Assembly: GCA_000720535.1 (NCBI GenBank)
Contig: JOAZ01000010.1
Coordinates: 62,001-126,000 of the forward strand
Origin: Streptomyces halstedii
Lineage (GTDB): Bacteria; Actinomycetota; Actinomycetes; Streptomycetales; Streptomycetaceae
Direction of reading: 5' to 3'
DNA: 64,000 nt
Shown: one piece after another, positions 36,860 to 45,579 of the stretch
Numbering within the stretch: position 1 is the stretch's first letter
Layout of the letters: the number at the start of each line of letters is the position of its first letter
Notes under the pieces: generated by a model
Told to the model about the DNA's origin: nothing
Database searches by the model: none
The model's input: only the letters and a program-made list of their open reading frames with translations
Made by a program: the position numbers and the translations under genes

Positions 36860-37010
36860 GTGGCACAGAGGAGCGGCGCCGAACTGGGCGCGCTGATCGA
36901 AGAAGCGACCGTTGACACGTACGACGAGGTCGGGGCCGTCAACGGATTCCTGCCGATCGTCGATGAACTGCTTCGACAGGTACTTGGACACCTTCACCTT
37001 GCCGTGGTGC
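36860..37010 (+). pseudogene. Decayed fragment of a conserved small calcium-binding-annotated protein
   Basis: The frame from ATG 36860 reads AELGALIEEATVDTYDEVGA and then VNGFLPIVDE. I recall the run LEALIEEATVDAYDE...GF.TMIE from small, widely conserved proteins annotated as calcium-binding. After VDE the similarity is lost and the frame becomes basic and low-complexity, as expected after a frameshift. No ribosome binding site or intact 3' end is present. The identification is from memory and rests on about 25 residues. Confidence 0.4.
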
Positions 37011-37098
37011 GTTCATTCCGTCAGCGTGCCCGCGCCGGTCGTCTCGGCGCATCCGGAATTCACGCCCGGTTCGCGACACCGATGACGACGATCAGGTT

Positions 37099-37236
37099 TG
37101 ATCCACAGCCAAGTCCGGTTATCCACAGGAAACTTGACGAGACTGTGGACAACCCGTGGGTGGTATGCGGCATTTGCTCAATCTTGGTGCCCTGCACCCC
37201 TGTTCAGATCCCCAGGCGTAAAGGCAGTTCTCCACA
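37099..37236. other. DnaA-box cluster (left)
   Basis: Four 9-mers lie in 138 bp: TGATCCACA (37099-37107), TTATCCACA (37119-37127, consensus), TGTGGACAA (37144-37152, reverse of TTGTCCACA, the preferred Streptomyces box) and TTCTCCACA (37228-37236, weaker). The region is AT-richer than its surroundings and holds no gene. It may titrate DnaA, like the S. coelicolor clusters described outside oriC. Confidence 0.7.
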
Positions 37237-37321
37237 CCGTGATTGACCGCTGTGCCGCGAAAGCGCGTCGTACACAGTGAAGTTGACCAAGTGCCGTGCC
37301 AGGCAACCCCCTTCGTCCGCC

Positions 37322-38218
37322 TCAGGAGACGTCGGTGGCGAACTCCGCGATCCAGCGGGACAACTGCTCCGGCCGGGTGCGCGGGACCCAGTGCTTCGCG
37401 GGCAGCGAGCGCCGGAGCAACGTGGGTACCCAGTCGTCCAGTTCGTCGTAGAGCGACGGCGACAGGAAGGCGTCACCGGTCGGCGTGATCAGCTGCACCG
37501 GCACGTGCGCGTACGGGTCCGGTCGCGGTCTGCGCAGCCGCGTACGGATGTTGTCCCGGTACAACCAGGCGCCGTGGGAGGCGTCCCTGGGCAGTGAAGA
37601 CGTCGGGTAGCCGTCCGCGGGCACCTTCTCCATCCGCCGCAGGATCCGCGGCCACTGCCGGCCGAGCGGCCCGCGCCAGGCCATCTCGGGCAGCACGGGG
37701 GTGTGCAACGCGTACACGTACCAGGACTTGGCGCCCTGACCGGCCAACTCCCCCATGCCGCGCCGGGTCCGCCGGGTCGTCCGGCGCCTGATCCAGTGGC
37801 CGAAGTGGTCGAGGCAGGGCCCGGACAGGGACGTGAACGACGCCATCCGTCCCTTGGTGCGGTCCACCGTGGCGAACTCCCAGGACTGCACCGATCCCCA
37901 GTCGTGCCCCACCACATGGACCGGGCGGTCGGGGCTCACCGCGTCCACGACGGCCAGGAAGTCGTCGGTCAGCTTCTCCAGGGTGAAGCCGCCCCGCAGC
38001 GGGCGGGGAGCCGTCGAACGGCCGTGTCCCCGCACGTCGTACAGGACCACGTGCCACTCCTCCGCCAGCCGCTCCGCCACCCGCGACCAGACCTCTTTGC
38101 TGTCCGGGTATCCGTGGACGAGCACGATCGTCGGCCGCGCCGCGTCGCCCAACTCGACCACGCACAGCTCGATCCCGCCCGTGCTCACCCAGCGCTCACG
38201 CGCGCCCCGCAGCTTCAC
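37322..38218 (-). CDS. Epoxide-hydrolase-like alpha/beta hydrolase (EphD N-terminal type)
   Basis: 298 aa from ATG 38218. The oxyanion HGYPD and nucleophile motif VGHDWGS (Asp nucleophile) are those of epoxide hydrolases and haloalkane dehalogenases; the catalytic His is in AKHWVPR. In mycobacterial EphD the same domain is fused to a C-terminal short-chain dehydrogenase of ~290 aa. Here the protein stops after ATDVS and no SDR follows, so this is the hydrolase half only, natural or truncated. Substrate unknown. Confidence 0.85.
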   Translation of the reverse strand: MKLRGARERWVSTGGIELCVVELGDAARPTIVLVHGYPDSKEVWSRVAERLAEEWHVVLYDVRGHGRSTAPRPLRGGFTLEKLTDDFLAVVDAVSPDRPVHVVGHDWGSVQSWEFATVDRTKGRMASFTSLSGPCLDHFGHWIRRRTTRRTRRGMGELAGQGAKSWYVYALHTPVLPEMAWRGPLGRQWPRILRRMEKVPADGYPTSSLPRDASHGAWLYRDNIRTRLRRPRPDPYAHVPVQLITPTGDAFLSPSLYDELDDWVPTLLRRSLPAKHWVPRTRPEQLSRWIAEFATDVS

Positions 38219-38450
38219 GCCGTCCCCTTGTCGATGTCGGCCGCCGATGTCGGCATCGCGCTACGTGTCCGTAACGTGACACCGCCGAATGTGGCAACCC
38301 GGCGCCGATGCGTCAAGGGACGGGCGCCACCTGTGGATGACGGATCATCCTTCGCGGGGTCCCCTTACGGGTTCGTACGCCTCTGGTCGGACGCCGATAC
38401 GACCGCCAGGGCTGACGACTCCCGGGTGGTACGCCGCTACCTTCGTAGAC

Positions 38451-39470
38451 GTGACTGTGATCGCGACCGAACGCCTGACGATGCGGTTCCCCCGGGTGAC
38501 CGCGCTTGACCGGCTCTCCTTGGACATCGGACCGGGTGTGACCGGCCTGGTGGGTTCCAACGGGGCCGGCAAGTCCACCTTGATCAAGATCCTGCTGGGT
38601 CTGTCCCCCGCCACCGAGGGCAGGGCCGCGGTGCTCGGGCTCGACGTCGCCACCGAAGGCGCCGCGATCCGGGAACGGGTCGGGTACATGCCCGAGCACG
38701 ACTGCCTTCCGCCCGACGTGTCGGCGACCGAGTTCGTCGTCCACATGGCGCGGATGTCGGGCCTGCCTCCGACGGCGGCGCGTGAGCGCACCGCCGACAC
38801 CCTGCGGCACGTCGGCCTGTACGAGGAGCGCTACCGCCCCATCGGCGGTTACTCGACCGGCATGAAGCAGCGGGTCAAGCTGGCCCAGGCGCTGGTCCAC
38901 GACCCGAAGCTGGTGCTTCTGGACGAGCCGACCAACGGGCTGGACCCGGTGGGCCGCGACGACATGCTCGCCCTGATCCGCCGGGTCCACTCGGACTTCG
39001 GGATCTCCGTCCTGGTCACCTCGCACCTCCTGGGTGAACTGGAGCGCACCTGCGACCACGTCGTCGTCATCGACGGCGGCGCGCTGCTGCGTTCGAGCTC
39101 CACTAGCGACTTCACCCGGACGACCACGACCCTGGCGGTCGAGGTCACGGACAGCGACGAGCACCCCGACGGGACGGACGCCCTGCGCGGTGCGCTGACC
39201 GCCGCCGGGGTCACGTTCCTGGGCCGCGACGGGCTCGACGGCGAAGGGCTGCCGGGCGCCGGCCACATCCTCCTGCTGGAGGCGACCGGCGAGGACACCT
39301 ACGACCTGGTCCGCGACAGTGTCGCCGGGCTGGGACTCGGCCTGGTCCGCATGGAGCAGCGACGCCACCACATCGCCGAGGTCTTCCGGAACGGGGCGGC
39401 CCCGCAGGCGGCCGTGCCCGCGGCGGCCGGAGCAGGACAGCAGAAGGGGAGCGGCCGTGATGAGCGCTGA
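38451..39470 (+). CDS. ABC transporter ATP-binding protein 1 (ABC-2 type)
   Basis: 339 aa from GTG 38451. Walker A is GSNGAGKST (residues 35-43), signature STGMKQRVKLAQAL, Walker B LVLLDEPTNGLDPV, and H-loop TSHLL, in the style of drug or lipid exporters (CcmA-like). The C-terminal ~90 residues are a variable domain. First gene of a four-gene operon. A -10-like TACCTT at 38439-38444 lies 7 bases before GTG and there is no ribosome binding site, so the message is probably leaderless. Confidence 0.92.
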   Translation: MTVIATERLTMRFPRVTALDRLSLDIGPGVTGLVGSNGAGKSTLIKILLGLSPATEGRAAVLGLDVATEGAAIRERVGYMPEHDCLPPDVSATEFVVHMARMSGLPPTAARERTADTLRHVGLYEERYRPIGGYSTGMKQRVKLAQALVHDPKLVLLDEPTNGLDPVGRDDMLALIRRVHSDFGISVLVTSHLLGELERTCDHVVVIDGGALLRSSSTSDFTRTTTTLAVEVTDSDEHPDGTDALRGALTAAGVTFLGRDGLDGEGLPGAGHILLLEATGEDTYDLVRDSVAGLGLGLVRMEQRRHHIAEVFRNGAAPQAAVPAAAGAGQQKGSGRDER

Positions 39471-40368
39471 CACCGGGACCGCCACCGGGAGCGAGGCCTC
39501 CCGGATCCACAACATCGGATACCGCTCGTACGACGGTGTCCGGCTGGGCCGTTCCTACGCCCGCCGCTCGCTCTACTCGCAGTCCCTGCGCGGTGCGTTC
39601 GGCCTGGGCCGGTCCGCCAAGTCCAAGGTGCTGCCGATGCTGCTGTGCGGGGTGATGTGCCTGGTGGCGCTGATCATCGTGGCCGTCGCCATGGCCGCGC
39701 CCACCATGACGAAACTCCCCGTCAGGTACACCTCGTTCGCGATCTACCTCCAGGCCGTGATCGGGCTCTTCGTCGCGTCCCAGGCGCCGCAGTCCGTGTC
39801 GAGGGACCTCCGCTTCAAGAGTGTGCCGCTGTACTTCTCCCGGCCGATCGAGCGCGTCGACTACGTGCTCGCCAAGTTCGGCGCGATGGCGTCCGCCCTG
39901 CTGGTCCTCACCGGGCTGCCGCTCGTCATCCTCTATGTGGGCGCGCTGCTGGCCAAGTTCGACTTCGCCGATCAGACCAAGTGGTTCGGACAGGGGATGG
40001 TCTCGGTGGCCCTGCTGTCGGTGCTGTTCGCGGGGCTCGGGCTCGTGGTCGCCGCGCTGACCCCCCGGCGCGGCTTCGGTGTCGCCGCCGTCATCGCCGT
40101 GCTGACCATCACCTACGGGGCCGTCTCCACGGTCCAGGGGATCGCCTGGACGACCGGGTCGGCCGGTGCGGTCTCCTGGCTGGGCCTGTTCTCGCCGATC
40201 ACGCTCATCGACGGGGTGCAGACCGCGTTCCTCGGGGCCTCCTCCGCCTTCCCGGGCGGCGAGGGGCCCGGCGCCGCGGCCGGTGTGGTCTATCTGCTCG
40301 TTGTTCTCGCGCTCGTCGCCGGCTCGTACGCCGTCCTGATGCGCCGCTACCGGAGGGTCGGGCTGTGA
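39460..40368 (+). CDS. ABC-2 type permease 1
   Basis: 302 aa from ATG 39460, with GGGGAG 8 bases upstream; it overlaps the ATPase gene by 11 bp. It starts with a soluble RIHNIGYRSYDGVRLGRSYARRSLY, the type often seen in actinobacterial ABC-2 permeases, followed by six helices and a cytosolic RRYRRVGL end. Works with the adjacent ATPase; substrate unknown. Confidence 0.88.
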   Translation: MSADTGTATGSEASRIHNIGYRSYDGVRLGRSYARRSLYSQSLRGAFGLGRSAKSKVLPMLLCGVMCLVALIIVAVAMAAPTMTKLPVRYTSFAIYLQAVIGLFVASQAPQSVSRDLRFKSVPLYFSRPIERVDYVLAKFGAMASALLVLTGLPLVILYVGALLAKFDFADQTKWFGQGMVSVALLSVLFAGLGLVVAALTPRRGFGVAAVIAVLTITYGAVSTVQGIAWTTGSAGAVSWLGLFSPITLIDGVQTAFLGASSAFPGGEGPGAAAGVVYLLVVLALVAGSYAVLMRRYRRVGL

Positions 40369-41276
40369 CCACCATCGAGATCGACCACACCTCGCGCTGG
40401 TTCGGCAACGTGGTCGCCGTCAACGACGTGAGCATGACCGTCGGCCCCGGTGTCACGGGGCTGCTGGGCCCCAACGGCGCCGGCAAGTCCACGCTGATCA
40501 ACATGATGGCCGGCTTCCTGGCCCCGTCCACGGGCAAGGTCACCCTCGACGGCAAGCAGATCTGGCGCAACGAGGCCGTCTACCGGGCGATCGGCATCGT
40601 GCCGGAGCGGGAGGGGATGTACGACTTCCTGACCGGCCGCGAGTTCGTCGTCGCCAACGCGGAACTGCACGGCCTGGACGCCGCCGCCGCGGGGCGAGCC
40701 CTCGCCACGGTCGAGATGGAGTACGCGCAGGACCGCAAGATCGCCACGTACAGCAAGGGCATGCGCCAGCGCGTGAAGATGGCGTCCGCCCTGGTGCACG
40801 ACCCCTCCGTCCTGCTGCTCGACGAGCCGTTCAACGGCATGGACCCGCGCCAGCGGATGCAGCTGATGGAGTTGCTGCGGCGGATGGGGGCGGAGGGCCG
40901 TACGGTCCTGTTCTCCTCGCACATCCTGGAGGAGGTCGAGCAACTCGCCTCGCACATCGAGGTGGTCGTGGCGGGACGGCACGCCGCGTCCGGCGACTTC
41001 CGCAGGATCCGCCGGCTGATGACCGACCGGCCGCACCGCTACACCGTGCGCTCCAGCGACGACCGGGCCCTGGCCGCCGCGCTCATCGCCGACCCTTCCA
41101 CGGCGGGGATCGAGGTCGACACCACCGAAGGCGCCCTGCTGATCCAGGCGGTCGACTTCGGGCGCTTCACGGCGCTGCTGCCCCAGGTGGCCCGCGCGCA
41201 CGGGATCCGGCTGCTGACCGTCTCCCCGTCCGACGAGTCCCTCGAATCGGTCTTTTCCTATCTCGTAGCGGCCTGA
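40365..41276 (+). CDS. ABC transporter ATP-binding protein 2
   Basis: 303 aa, GTG 40365 overlapping the permease stop in GTGA. Walker A GPNGAGKSTL, signature YSKGMRQRVKMASALVHDP, Walker B LLLDEPFNGMDPRQ, and H-loop SSHILEEVE. It is a paralogue of the ATPase at 38451 in the same operon, with a similar C-terminal extension. Its partner should be the permease at 41307. Confidence 0.93.
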   Translation: MTTIEIDHTSRWFGNVVAVNDVSMTVGPGVTGLLGPNGAGKSTLINMMAGFLAPSTGKVTLDGKQIWRNEAVYRAIGIVPEREGMYDFLTGREFVVANAELHGLDAAAAGRALATVEMEYAQDRKIATYSKGMRQRVKMASALVHDPSVLLLDEPFNGMDPRQRMQLMELLRRMGAEGRTVLFSSHILEEVEQLASHIEVVVAGRHAASGDFRRIRRLMTDRPHRYTVRSSDDRALAAALIADPSTAGIEVDTTEGALLIQAVDFGRFTALLPQVARAHGIRLLTVSPSDESLESVFSYLVAA

Positions 41277-41306
41277 GTAGTGGCCTGAAAGGAGCTGTGA
41301 AGCGTC

Positions 41307-42026
41307 ATGTACGACCCCACAGTCGCCCGGCTCACCTACCGGGCCCTGCTCGGCCGGCGCCGGGCCGCCATCCTGTTCGTCCTGCCGGTGCTGCTGGTCG
41401 CCATCGCCGTGGCGGTACGGGCGTTCGCCGGGGCGGACGACGACGTCGCGTCCGGGGTGCTCGGCGGGTTCGCCATCGCCACGATGGTGCCGCTGATCGG
41501 CGTCATCGCGGGCACGGGTGCCATCGGACCGGAGATCGACGACGGCTCGATCGTCTATCTGCTGGCCAAGCCGGTGAAACGGCCGACGATCATCTTCACC
41601 AAGCTCATCGTCGCCATCGGTGTGACGATGCTCTTCTCCGCGGTGCCGACCATGCTCGCGGGCTTCATCCTCAACGGCAACGGCGGGCAGATCGCGGTCG
41701 CCTACACGATCGCGGCGCTGGTCGCCTCGATCGCGTACAGCGCGCTGTTCCTGCTGCTCGGCACGGTCAGCCGGCACGCGGTGGTCTTCGGCCTGGTGTA
41801 CGCGCTGGTGTGGGAGGCGCTGTTCGGCAGCCTGGTGCCGGGCGCGAGGACGCTCAGTGTGCAGCAGTGGTCCCTCTCGGTCGCCGAGAAGGTCGCAGGG
41901 GAGGGCCTGGTCACCTCGGACGTGGGCCTGCCGCTGGCCACGGTCCTGCTGGTCGGCGTCACGGTCGTGGCCACCTGGTACGCGGGCCAGAAGCTGCGGG
42001 CGCTGAAGCTCGCGGGCGAGGAGTGA
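41307..42026 (+). CDS. ABC-2 type permease 2
   Basis: 239 aa from ATG 41307; AAGGAG lies at 41289-41294, 12 bases upstream. Six hydrophobic helices, e.g. AAILFVLPVLLVAIAVAV at residues ~20-38, and the ABC-2 signature stretch EIDDGSIVYLLAKPVKR. This is the last gene of the operon, followed by the terminator at 42053. Two ATPase-permease pairs in one operon suggest either two transporters with a common signal or one heteromeric complex. Confidence 0.9.
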   Translation: MYDPTVARLTYRALLGRRRAAILFVLPVLLVAIAVAVRAFAGADDDVASGVLGGFAIATMVPLIGVIAGTGAIGPEIDDGSIVYLLAKPVKRPTIIFTKLIVAIGVTMLFSAVPTMLAGFILNGNGGQIAVAYTIAALVASIAYSALFLLLGTVSRHAVVFGLVYALVWEALFGSLVPGARTLSVQQWSLSVAEKVAGEGLVTSDVGLPLATVLLVGVTVVATWYAGQKLRALKLAGEE

Positions 42027-42052
42027 GACCGGCTCCCGCCGAACGGCTCTGA

Positions 42053-42085
42053 CGGCAACCCCCGCCCGGTGGGCGGGGGTTGCCG
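42053..42085 (+). terminator. Strong terminator of the ABC operon
   Basis: A perfect 15-bp stem (CGGCAACCCCCGCCC pairing with its complement at 42071-42085) with a 3-base loop, 27 bases after the last stop. This is one of the strongest terminator hairpins in the window. Confidence 0.88.
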
Positions 42086-42101
42086 CATGTACGGGGTCGG
42101 G

Positions 42102-42117
42102 AGCGTAACCGTACGCT
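42102..42117. promoter_or_regulatory. Inverted repeat upstream of the antirepressor-like gene
   Basis: AGCGTA-ACCG-TACGCT (6-bp arms, 4-base spacer) lies between the ABC terminator and the gene at 42300, followed by TTAT. It could be an operator or promoter element; nothing else in the 270-bp gap stands out. Confidence 0.4.
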
Positions 42118-42299
42118 TATCGGTTCGTTGGGCCGGGCGCGTGGAGGCAACTGGAATCTGTGGCGTCGAGCTTTCGTGACCTAGGGGAATGCCGGCCATC
42201 GGGCCGGTCATCGAGCAAGTGGCAACCGTGAGCGCCCTCCACCCCGCAGCCCGGGGACAGGGCCGTCCATCGCCGTACCCCCGCACGAAAGGCATGCCC

Positions 42300-42992
42300 A
42301 TGCCCACGGAAGTCGCCCTGCTCGAATCCCACGCGCTGCGTGCCGAGCGGACGGGGCGCGTCGACGCCCTCGACAAGATCAAGAGTCTTGTCATGCTCCC
42401 TGATGGAATTCACGTTCGCACAGAGGACGTGGCGCGGTACTTCGAAGTATCCACAGAGGTCGTCAAAAAGGTGACACAGCGCCATCGCGCCGAGCTTGAG
42501 GGGAACGGGCTGAGGCGATTGCGCGGCTCTGACCTGCACGTCTTCCATAGGGACATGTTGTCCCTATGGAAGGGGAACGAGGGGTCGAGTTATCCACAGG
42601 CGGCCACGCAGCTCACCCTCTACACCCGCAGGACCGTGCTCAACATCGCGATGCTTCTTCGCGACAGCGACATCGCCCGCTGCGTCCGTACCTATCTGCT
42701 CGACGCCGAGGAGGAGCTCCGCATGGCCTACGCCTCGCTCGACCGTCGCGTATCCCATGTGGAGGGCTGCCTGGCCGGGGTCGGGCGCGCGCTCCAGGAG
42801 CTGGGGCCCGTACTGGGCCGGATGTCGTACCGTCTCGACGTCCTCGACCGGAAGCTGGACCTCACCCATCAGGTCGTCGGCGCCATCAGTGTCCGGCTGA
42901 CCGACGTGGCGCAGGACATCGGCCGGCTGGACGCGCGTCTGGACGACGTGGCCCGGCGGGTCGAGGGACTGGACCACCGCCGGAGCGGGTGA
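42300..42992 (+). CDS. Phage-antirepressor-like conserved protein with coiled-coil tail
   Basis: 230 aa from ATG 42300 (AAAGG 7 bases upstream; ATG 42294 also possible). The first half is DALDKIKSLVMLPDGIHVRT, then EDVARYFEVSTEVVKKVTQRHR and LTLYTRRTVLNIAMLLRDS with VRTYLLDAEEE. I recall this pattern from a family common in actinomycetes and firmicutes that is often near phage or restriction genes; function unproven. The second half is heptad-like (LDRKLDLTHQVV, IGRLDARLDDVARRVEGL), a coiled coil for oligomerisation. It contains an in-frame 29-bp inverted repeat and a consensus DnaA box, which is unusual for coding DNA. Confidence 0.8.
   Translation: MPTEVALLESHALRAERTGRVDALDKIKSLVMLPDGIHVRTEDVARYFEVSTEVVKKVTQRHRAELEGNGLRRLRGSDLHVFHRDMLSLWKGNEGSSYPQAATQLTLYTRRTVLNIAMLLRDSDIARCVRTYLLDAEEELRMAYASLDRRVSHVEGCLAGVGRALQELGPVLGRMSYRLDVLDRKLDLTHQVVGAISVRLTDVAQDIGRLDARLDDVARRVEGLDHRRSG
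42543..42571. repeat. 13-bp inverted repeat inside the antirepressor-like gene
   Basis: TTCCATAGGGACA at 42543-42555 pairs perfectly with TGTCCCTATGGAA at 42559-42571 around a 3-base loop. At the protein level it gives VFHRDMLSLWK. Its AT content is well above the gene average, so it may be a DNA-level signal rather than a codon effect. Confidence 0.72.
42590..42598 (+). other. Consensus DnaA box inside a gene
   Basis: TTATCCACA, a full consensus box, 19 bases after the inverted repeat in the same gene. A degenerate GTATCCACA lies at 42448-42456. Isolated boxes can be chance, but two in one gene of this GC content are notable. Confidence 0.5.
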
Positions 42993-43113
42993 CGCGCGCG
43001 GGCGGACGAGCGCTGTCGGGGAGCCGGTAATTCGCTGGACCCCCGCCGGCGCGTTCGGGCACAGTGGTTCCGACGGTGCCACGGGACGGCGCCGACCGGA
43101 ACCGGGGAGGAGC

Positions 43114-43182
43114 GTGGCGATGACCAGGAGTTGGAGTCCGCCGGGCTCCCCGCAGGGTGGTCCGCGGCAGGCACCACGCTAG
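43114..43182 (+). CDS. Possible small ORF before tRNA-Ser
   Basis: GTG 43114 (or ATG 43120) with GGGGAGGAG immediately before it opens a 22-codon frame, residues VAMTRSWSPPGSPQGGPRQAPR, ending at TAG 43180. The strong ribosome binding site is the main support. Pro/Gly/Arg-rich and short, so it may be chance. Confidence 0.22.
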   Translation: MAMTRSWSPPGSPQGGPRQAPR

Positions 43183-43255
43183 CCACATCAGCTACGCGTG
43201 ACGCTGCCGCAGCAGGACCCCAGGTGGCCATGTGCGCATCGCGCGGCCACCTCCC

Positions 43256-43340
<85 letters not shown>

Positions 43341-43357
43341 CGTCGGAAGACGAGACG

Positions 43358-43407
43358 GACGAAGACCGCCCCCGTACGGCAGCTGCCGTACGGGGGCGGT
43401 CTTCGTC
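43358..43407. terminator. 50-bp perfect palindrome, terminator of tRNA-Ser
   Basis: Positions 43358-43407 are a perfect palindrome with 25-bp arms and centre AGCT (arms start GACGAAGACCGCC), 18 bases after the tRNA. As RNA it is a very stable hairpin and probably ends transcription from either side; the HAD gene from the right also ends at 43487. Confidence 0.85.
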
Positions 43408-43486
43408 ACGCGCGGGCCGCGGCCGAGGCGGGCCGCCGCGTGGTCACGGGCTCACGAGCTGCGGGGCGCCGCCCCTTCGAGCCGTG

Positions 43487-44305
43487 TCACGGACGGGGCC
43501 CCGGCGTCCGGAGCAGGTCCTCCAGCACCACGGCGATGCCGTCGTCCTCGTTGGAGGCGGTGACCTGGTGGGCCACGGCCTTCAGCTCTTCATGGGCGTT
43601 GGCCATGGCCACCCCGTGCCGGGCCCAGCCGAACATGGGTATGTCGTTCGGCATGTCACCGAAGGCCACCGTGTCCGACGCCGTCAGGCCCAGGCGCCGG
43701 GCGGCCAGGGAGAGGCCGGTCGCCTTGCTCAGGCCCAGGGGCAGGATCTCGACCACGCCCGGTCCGGCCATGACCACGTCCACCAGGCCGCCCACGGCCT
43801 GCCGGGCCGACTTGGCCAGGGCGTCGTCGTCCAGCTCCGGGTGCTGGATGTAGACCTTGTTCAGCGGGGCCGTCCACATCTCGGTGGAGTCCTCGACGAA
43901 GACGTACGGCAGCGGGCCGTCGTGCACCCGGTAGCCGGGCCCGACCAGGACCTCCCCGTCGAGGCCGTCACGGCTCACGGCCAGCGAAAGGGGACCGACC
44001 TCGGCCTCGACCTTGGACAGCGCCAGCCCGGCCAGCCGGCGGTCCAGCGTCAGGGAGGTCAGCAGCCGGTGTTCCCCGGCGTGGTAGACCTGCGCGCCCT
44101 GGCCGCACACCGCCAGGCCCTCGTAGCCCAGGTCGTCCAGTATGTGGCGGGTCCAGGGGACGGCCCGGCCGGTGACCACGATGTGTGCGGCACCGGCCGC
44201 GGTGACCTCGGCCAGCGCCTCGCGGGTGCGCTCGGAGACCGTGTCGTCGCCACGCAGCAGCGTGCCGTCGAGGTCGGTCGCGACGAGCTTGTACGGGAAG
44301 CTCAC
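43487..44305 (-). CDS. HAD superfamily phosphatase, Cof type (coupled to serS)
   Basis: 272 aa from GTG 44305, overlapping the serS stop in GTGA. Motif [14 protein letters not shown], motif [11 protein letters not shown], and motif [14 protein letters not shown]; the cap is C2B type. It is a paralogue of the gene at 33316 but diverged. Coupling to seryl-tRNA synthetase is conserved in Streptomyces as far as I recall. Substrate unknown; housekeeping of phosphorylated metabolites is plausible. Confidence 0.92.
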   Translation of the reverse strand: MSFPYKLVATDLDGTLLRGDDTVSERTREALAEVTAAGAAHIVVTGRAVPWTRHILDDLGYEGLAVCGQGAQVYHAGEHRLLTSLTLDRRLAGLALSKVEAEVGPLSLAVSRDGLDGEVLVGPGYRVHDGPLPYVFVEDSTEMWTAPLNKVYIQHPELDDDALAKSARQAVGGLVDVVMAGPGVVEILPLGLSKATGLSLAARRLGLTASDTVAFGDMPNDIPMFGWARHGVAMANAHEELKAVAHQVTASNEDDGIAVVLEDLLRTPGPRP

Positions 44306-45579
44306 GTGGAGACCGGCTTCAGGACCTCGCGGCCGCCCAGATACGGCCGGAGCACCTCCGGCACCCGCACCGAACCGTCGGGCAGCTGGTGGTTCTCCAG
44401 GATCGCCACGATCGTGCGCGGTACGGCGCACAGGGTGCCGTTCAGCGTGGCCAGCGGCTGGACCTTCTTCCCGTCCCGCATGCGGACCGAGAGCCGGCGG
44501 GCCTGGAAGCCGTCGCAGTTGGACGCGGACGTCAGCTCGCGGTACTTGCCCTGGGTGGGGATCCACGCCTCGCAGTCGAACTTCCGGGAGGCCGACGCCC
44601 CGAGGTCACCGGTGGCGACGTCGATCACCTGGAACGGCAGCTCCAGCCCGGTGAGCCACTGCTTCTCCCAGTCCAGGAGCCTGCGGTGCTCGGCCTCGGC
44701 GTCCGCCGGATCGACGTACGAGAACATCTCGACCTTGTCGAACTGGTGGACGCGGAAGATGCCCCGGGTGTCCTTGCCGTACGTCCCCGCCTCGCGGCGG
44801 AAGCACGGCGAGAAGCCCGCGTACCGCAGCGGCAGCTTGTCCGCGTCGATGATCTCGTCCATGTGGTACGCGGCGAGCGGGACCTCGGAGGTGCCGACCA
44901 GGTAGTAGTCGTCCTTCTCCAGGTGGTACACGTTCTCCGCGGCCTGGCCCAGGAAGCCCGTGCCCTCCATGGCGCGGGGGCGCACCAGCGCCGGCGTCAG
45001 CATCGGGACGAAGCCCGCCTCGGTGGCCTGCGCGATGGCGGCGTTGACCAGGGCGAGCTCCAGGAGCGCGCCGACGCCCGTCAGGTAGTAGAAGCGCGAG
45101 CCGGAGACCTTGGCGCCCCGCTCCATGTCGATGGCGCCGAGCGCCTCACCGAGCTCCAGGTGGTCCTTGGGCTCGAAGCCCTCCGCGCCGAAGTCGCGGA
45201 CGGTGCCGTGCGTCTCCAGGACGACGAAGTCCTCCTCGCCGCCGACCGGCACGTCCTCGTGGACCACGTTGCCGAGCTGGAGGAGCAGCCGCTTGGCCTC
45301 GGCGTCGGCCTCGTCGCGGGCGACGTCGGCCGCCTTGACCTCGGCCTTCAGCCGGTCGGCCGTACGGAGGAGTTCGGCGCGCTCCTCGGGGGTGGCCTTG
45401 GGGATCAGCTTCCCGAGCGACTTCTGCTCGGAGCGGAGTTCGTCGAAGCGGACGCCGGACGACCTGCGCAGCTCGTCGGCGGAGAGCAGCGCGTCGACGA
45501 GTGCGACGTCCTCTCCACGGGCGCGCTGGGAGGCGCGAACACGGTCGGGGTCCTCACGGAGCAGGCGAAGGTCAATCAC
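44302..45579 (-). CDS. serS: Seryl-tRNA synthetase
   Basis: 425 aa from GTG 45579 (GAGGGGT upstream). The N-terminal coiled-coil tRNA-binding arm (residues ~30-110), then class II motif 2 ([27 protein letters not shown]) and motif 3 ([24 protein letters not shown]) are all present. It charges tRNA-Ser with serine; two tRNA-Ser genes lie in this window (43256 and 63882). Divergent region upstream holds the DnaA-box cluster. Confidence 0.97.
   Translation of the reverse strand: MIDLRLLREDPDRVRASQRARGEDVALVDALLSADELRRSSGVRFDELRSEQKSLGKLIPKATPEERAELLRTADRLKAEVKAADVARDEADAEAKRLLLQLGNVVHEDVPVGGEEDFVVLETHGTVRDFGAEGFEPKDHLELGEALGAIDMERGAKVSGSRFYYLTGVGALLELALVNAAIAQATEAGFVPMLTPALVRPRAMEGTGFLGQAAENVYHLEKDDYYLVGTSEVPLAAYHMDEIIDADKLPLRYAGFSPCFRREAGTYGKDTRGIFRVHQFDKVEMFSYVDPADAEAEHRRLLDWEKQWLTGLELPFQVIDVATGDLGASASRKFDCEAWIPTQGKYRELTSASNCDGFQARRLSVRMRDGKKVQPLATLNGTLCAVPRTIVAILENHQLPDGSVRVPEVLRPYLGGREVLKPVST

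Noticed and set aside
36704-36997. Minus-strand frame beginning MKVSKYLSKQF, reminiscent of RNA 2'-phosphotransferase
   Set aside because: Only about eight residues resemble the KptA start and the rest does not; the + strand reading gives a better family match (calcium-binding-type remnant).
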